This document shows, piece by piece, positions 4,991 to 6,285 of a stretch of 6,285 nucleotides of DNA. Location of the stretch: assembly GCA_905235495.1 (NCBI GenBank), contig CAJOMK010000128.1, positions 1 through 6,285 on the forward strand, written 5' to 3'. How positions within the stretch are numbered: the first letter of the stretch is position 1; each line of letters opens with the position of its first letter. Both the position numbers and the translations under genes were made by a program. Source of the stretch: an uncultured Methanobrevibacter sp. (lineage in GTDB: Archaea > Methanobacteriota > Methanobacteria > Methanobacteriales > Methanobacteriaceae). Under the pieces are notes generated by a model, which did not search any database, was not told the origin of the DNA, and worked only from the letters and a program-made list of their open reading frames with translations.

Positions 4991-6046
4991 ATGAAAATTT
5001 TAGCTATTGATGTAGGAACTGGTACAGAAGATATCTTACTGTATGACAGTGAAAAGGAGATTGAAAATTCAATGAAATTGGTCATTCCTTCCCCTCATTT
5101 AACCATTGGTCAAATGATAAGCGAATGTGAAAATGACATTTACTTTGATGGAGTAATCATGGGTGGAGGAAAGATTAAGGATAGATGTCTTGAACATATG
5201 GAAAAAGGATATAAGGTTGTTTTTGAAGATTTGGCAGCAAGAACAATTCGTGACAATATAGACCAAGTCAAGTCATATGGATTTGAAGTTGTTGAAGAAA
5301 ATTCTTTTGAAAACGATTTAAAATATTCAAATTATACTAAAATATCCCTAAGTGATGTAGATTTAAATCATTTAATTGACATATTTTCATCATTTGACTT
5401 GGAATTGAATGTTGATGAGCTTATTGTAGCGGTTCAAGATCATGGGTATAGTGAAGATATGGGTGATAGGGACTTCAGATTTGAAAAGATCAAAGAGAAA
5501 TTGCCAAAACCTCTTCCACCAGAAATATTTGCTATGGAAGCTGAAGAGGTGCCTGAATACTTTACCAGAATGCAGTCTGTAATCAAATCATTAGCTAAAG
5601 AGAATCCTGAATTCAAACCGGTGATCATGGATACTAAATTTGCATCAATTGCTGGAGTATTCTACGATAAAGAGGTCGTTAAGCTTAATAGTTTTGTAGT
5701 TATGGATATAGGCAATGGACATACTACTGTAGCCTCCATAGAAGATGGCAAAATACAAGGGGTATTCGAACACCACACAAGAGATTTGACTCCAGAAAGG
5801 CTCGAAGAACTTGTTATATCCCTTGCTGACGGCACAATTAAGCACGAAGATGTTCATGTTGAAGGTGGACATGGTGCATTTGCGTTGAATCCTATTTCAA
5901 AGATAGAAAAGGTAATTGTTGCAGGTCCTAAAAGATCCTTGATAGAAGGTACAAATCTTGATTATTATCATGCAGCTCCTAGTGGAGATGTTATGATGAC
6001 AGGTACTGTAGGACTTGTCAAATCCATGGAATATTTAAGAAAATAA
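4991..6046 (+). CDS. DUF1786 family protein with ASKHA (actin/hexokinase) nucleotide-binding motifs
   Basis: A 351-residue protein that I place in the DUF1786 family of methanogens, often labelled a putative pyruvate formate-lyase activating protein. The sequence shows ASKHA-fold phosphate loops. The first is AIDVGTGTED (5-14, D7). The second is VMDIGNGHTTVAS (237-249, D239). An adenosine-type motif is IVAGPKRSL (309-317), and GDVMMTGTVGLVK (332-344) ends the chain. These suggest ATP binding and hydrolysis in a two-lobed fold. There is no radical-SAM CxxxCxxC motif, only two isolated Cys (46 and 66), so glycyl-radical activation by the known mechanism is not supported. Residues about 120-200 form a charged insert. 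The protein is cytosolic, with no signal peptide or membrane segment. It is transcribed away from parA across a 650-bp spacer, so linkage to the ParA module is not implied. The start follows a TATA box at short distance, without a ribosome-binding site. Confidence 0.88.
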   Translation: MKILAIDVGTGTEDILLYDSEKEIENSMKLVIPSPHLTIGQMISECENDIYFDGVIMGGGKIKDRCLEHMEKGYKVVFEDLAARTIRDNIDQVKSYGFEVVEENSFENDLKYSNYTKISLSDVDLNHLIDIFSSFDLELNVDELIVAVQDHGYSEDMGDRDFRFEKIKEKLPKPLPPEIFAMEAEEVPEYFTRMQSVIKSLAKENPEFKPVIMDTKFASIAGVFYDKEVVKLNSFVVMDIGNGHTTVASIEDGKIQGVFEHHTRDLTPERLEELVISLADGTIKHEDVHVEGGHGAFALNPISKIEKVIVAGPKRSLIEGTNLDYYHAAPSGDVMMTGTVGLVKSMEYLRK

Positions 6047-6285
6047 GATTATTATAATATAAAATTACTAATAGAATATAATTAATTGTACACGATATAA
6101 TTAATAATTCTATAATTTTCTAATATTATTCTAAATATTTCAGATTTTTTTAATAAATTATTTCTATTTTTTTCATACATCATCAATTTTTTTATTTTAC
6201 ATATCAATCACTCCCTTTTCATTTACTTTTATGCTCTTCTCCACAACTTTTCTATCATTTTTTCCTATTTCCAGTCACTTTTTTC
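6047..6285 (+). terminator. T-rich 3' region after the DUF1786 gene, no gene seen
   Basis: This region holds no supportable reading frame. It contains an inverted repeat ATAGAAT (6071-6077) / ATTCTAT (6107-6113) and a 10-bp direct repeat TATAATTAAT (6077-6086, 6096-6105). T7 runs follow at 6145-6151, 6167-6173 and about 6187-6193, typical of archaeal termination. From about 6200 to the edge the plus strand is strongly pyrimidine-rich. A short frame from ATG at 6230 stays open to the edge but has no ribosome-binding site, so I do not call it a gene. Confidence 0.5.

Noticed and set aside
5440..5872. Minus-strand frames inside the DUF1786 gene
   Set aside because: They are antisense to conserved coding sequence and have no recognisable protein features.
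6230..6285. Open plus-strand frame from ATG to the window edge
   Set aside because: Only 18 codons are visible, with Phe/Ser-rich composition that follows from the pyrimidine-rich DNA and no ribosome-binding site.

Overview
The window looks like chromosomal DNA of a methanogenic archaeon of the Methanobacteriales, most likely a Methanobrevibacter-type genome. This is an inference from several things. The DNA is very AT-rich, with spacers that are almost pure A/T. TTTATATA-type TATA boxes precede genes, and Shine-Dalgarno stretches of the GGGGAT/GGAG type sit close to starts. Two genes belong to families I know mainly from archaea: a soluble P-type-ATPase-like HAD protein and a DUF1786 ASKHA-fold protein.

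Layout, left to right. Bases 1-774 (minus strand) hold most of an old-yellow-enzyme-type NADH:flavin oxidoreductase whose C-terminus lies outside the window. It is divergent from a HAD hydrolase (871-1668, plus), and about 100 bp with a shared TATA-like element separates them. The HAD gene ends in a hairpin plus T-rich terminator and converges on a TIM-barrel sugar-phosphate isomerase/epimerase-like gene (1803-2561, minus). Upstream of that gene, 2574-2790 carries degenerate 13-bp tandem repeats and a long imperfect hairpin. These three metabolic genes show no obvious functional link.

The most interesting part is 2791-4990. A Soj-type ParA ATPase (3565-4338, minus) is followed on the same strand by a 221-residue acidic protein (2791-3456). 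The first 20 residues of that protein copy the N-terminal ParA-stimulating peptide of ParB/Spo0J (LGxGKGLDSLIP). It has no ParB CTPase domain and no helix-turn-helix domain; instead it has a long acidic linker and an unrecognised C-terminal helical domain. The spacer between the two genes carries 11-bp phased repeats. The 650 bp upstream of parA carry a cluster of TTATAAGTTA elements, two overlapping perfect palindromes, a tandem duplication of about 40 bp, and an array of GTAC-centred sites. No canonical parS was seen. I read this as a ParA-based positioning or partition module with a non-ParB adaptor. Its cargo could be DNA, through one of these repeat sets, or a protein assembly.

The right end holds a DUF1786-family protein (4991-6046, plus) with actin/hexokinase-type phosphate-binding motifs. 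It is followed by about 240 bp of T-rich, apparently non-coding sequence.
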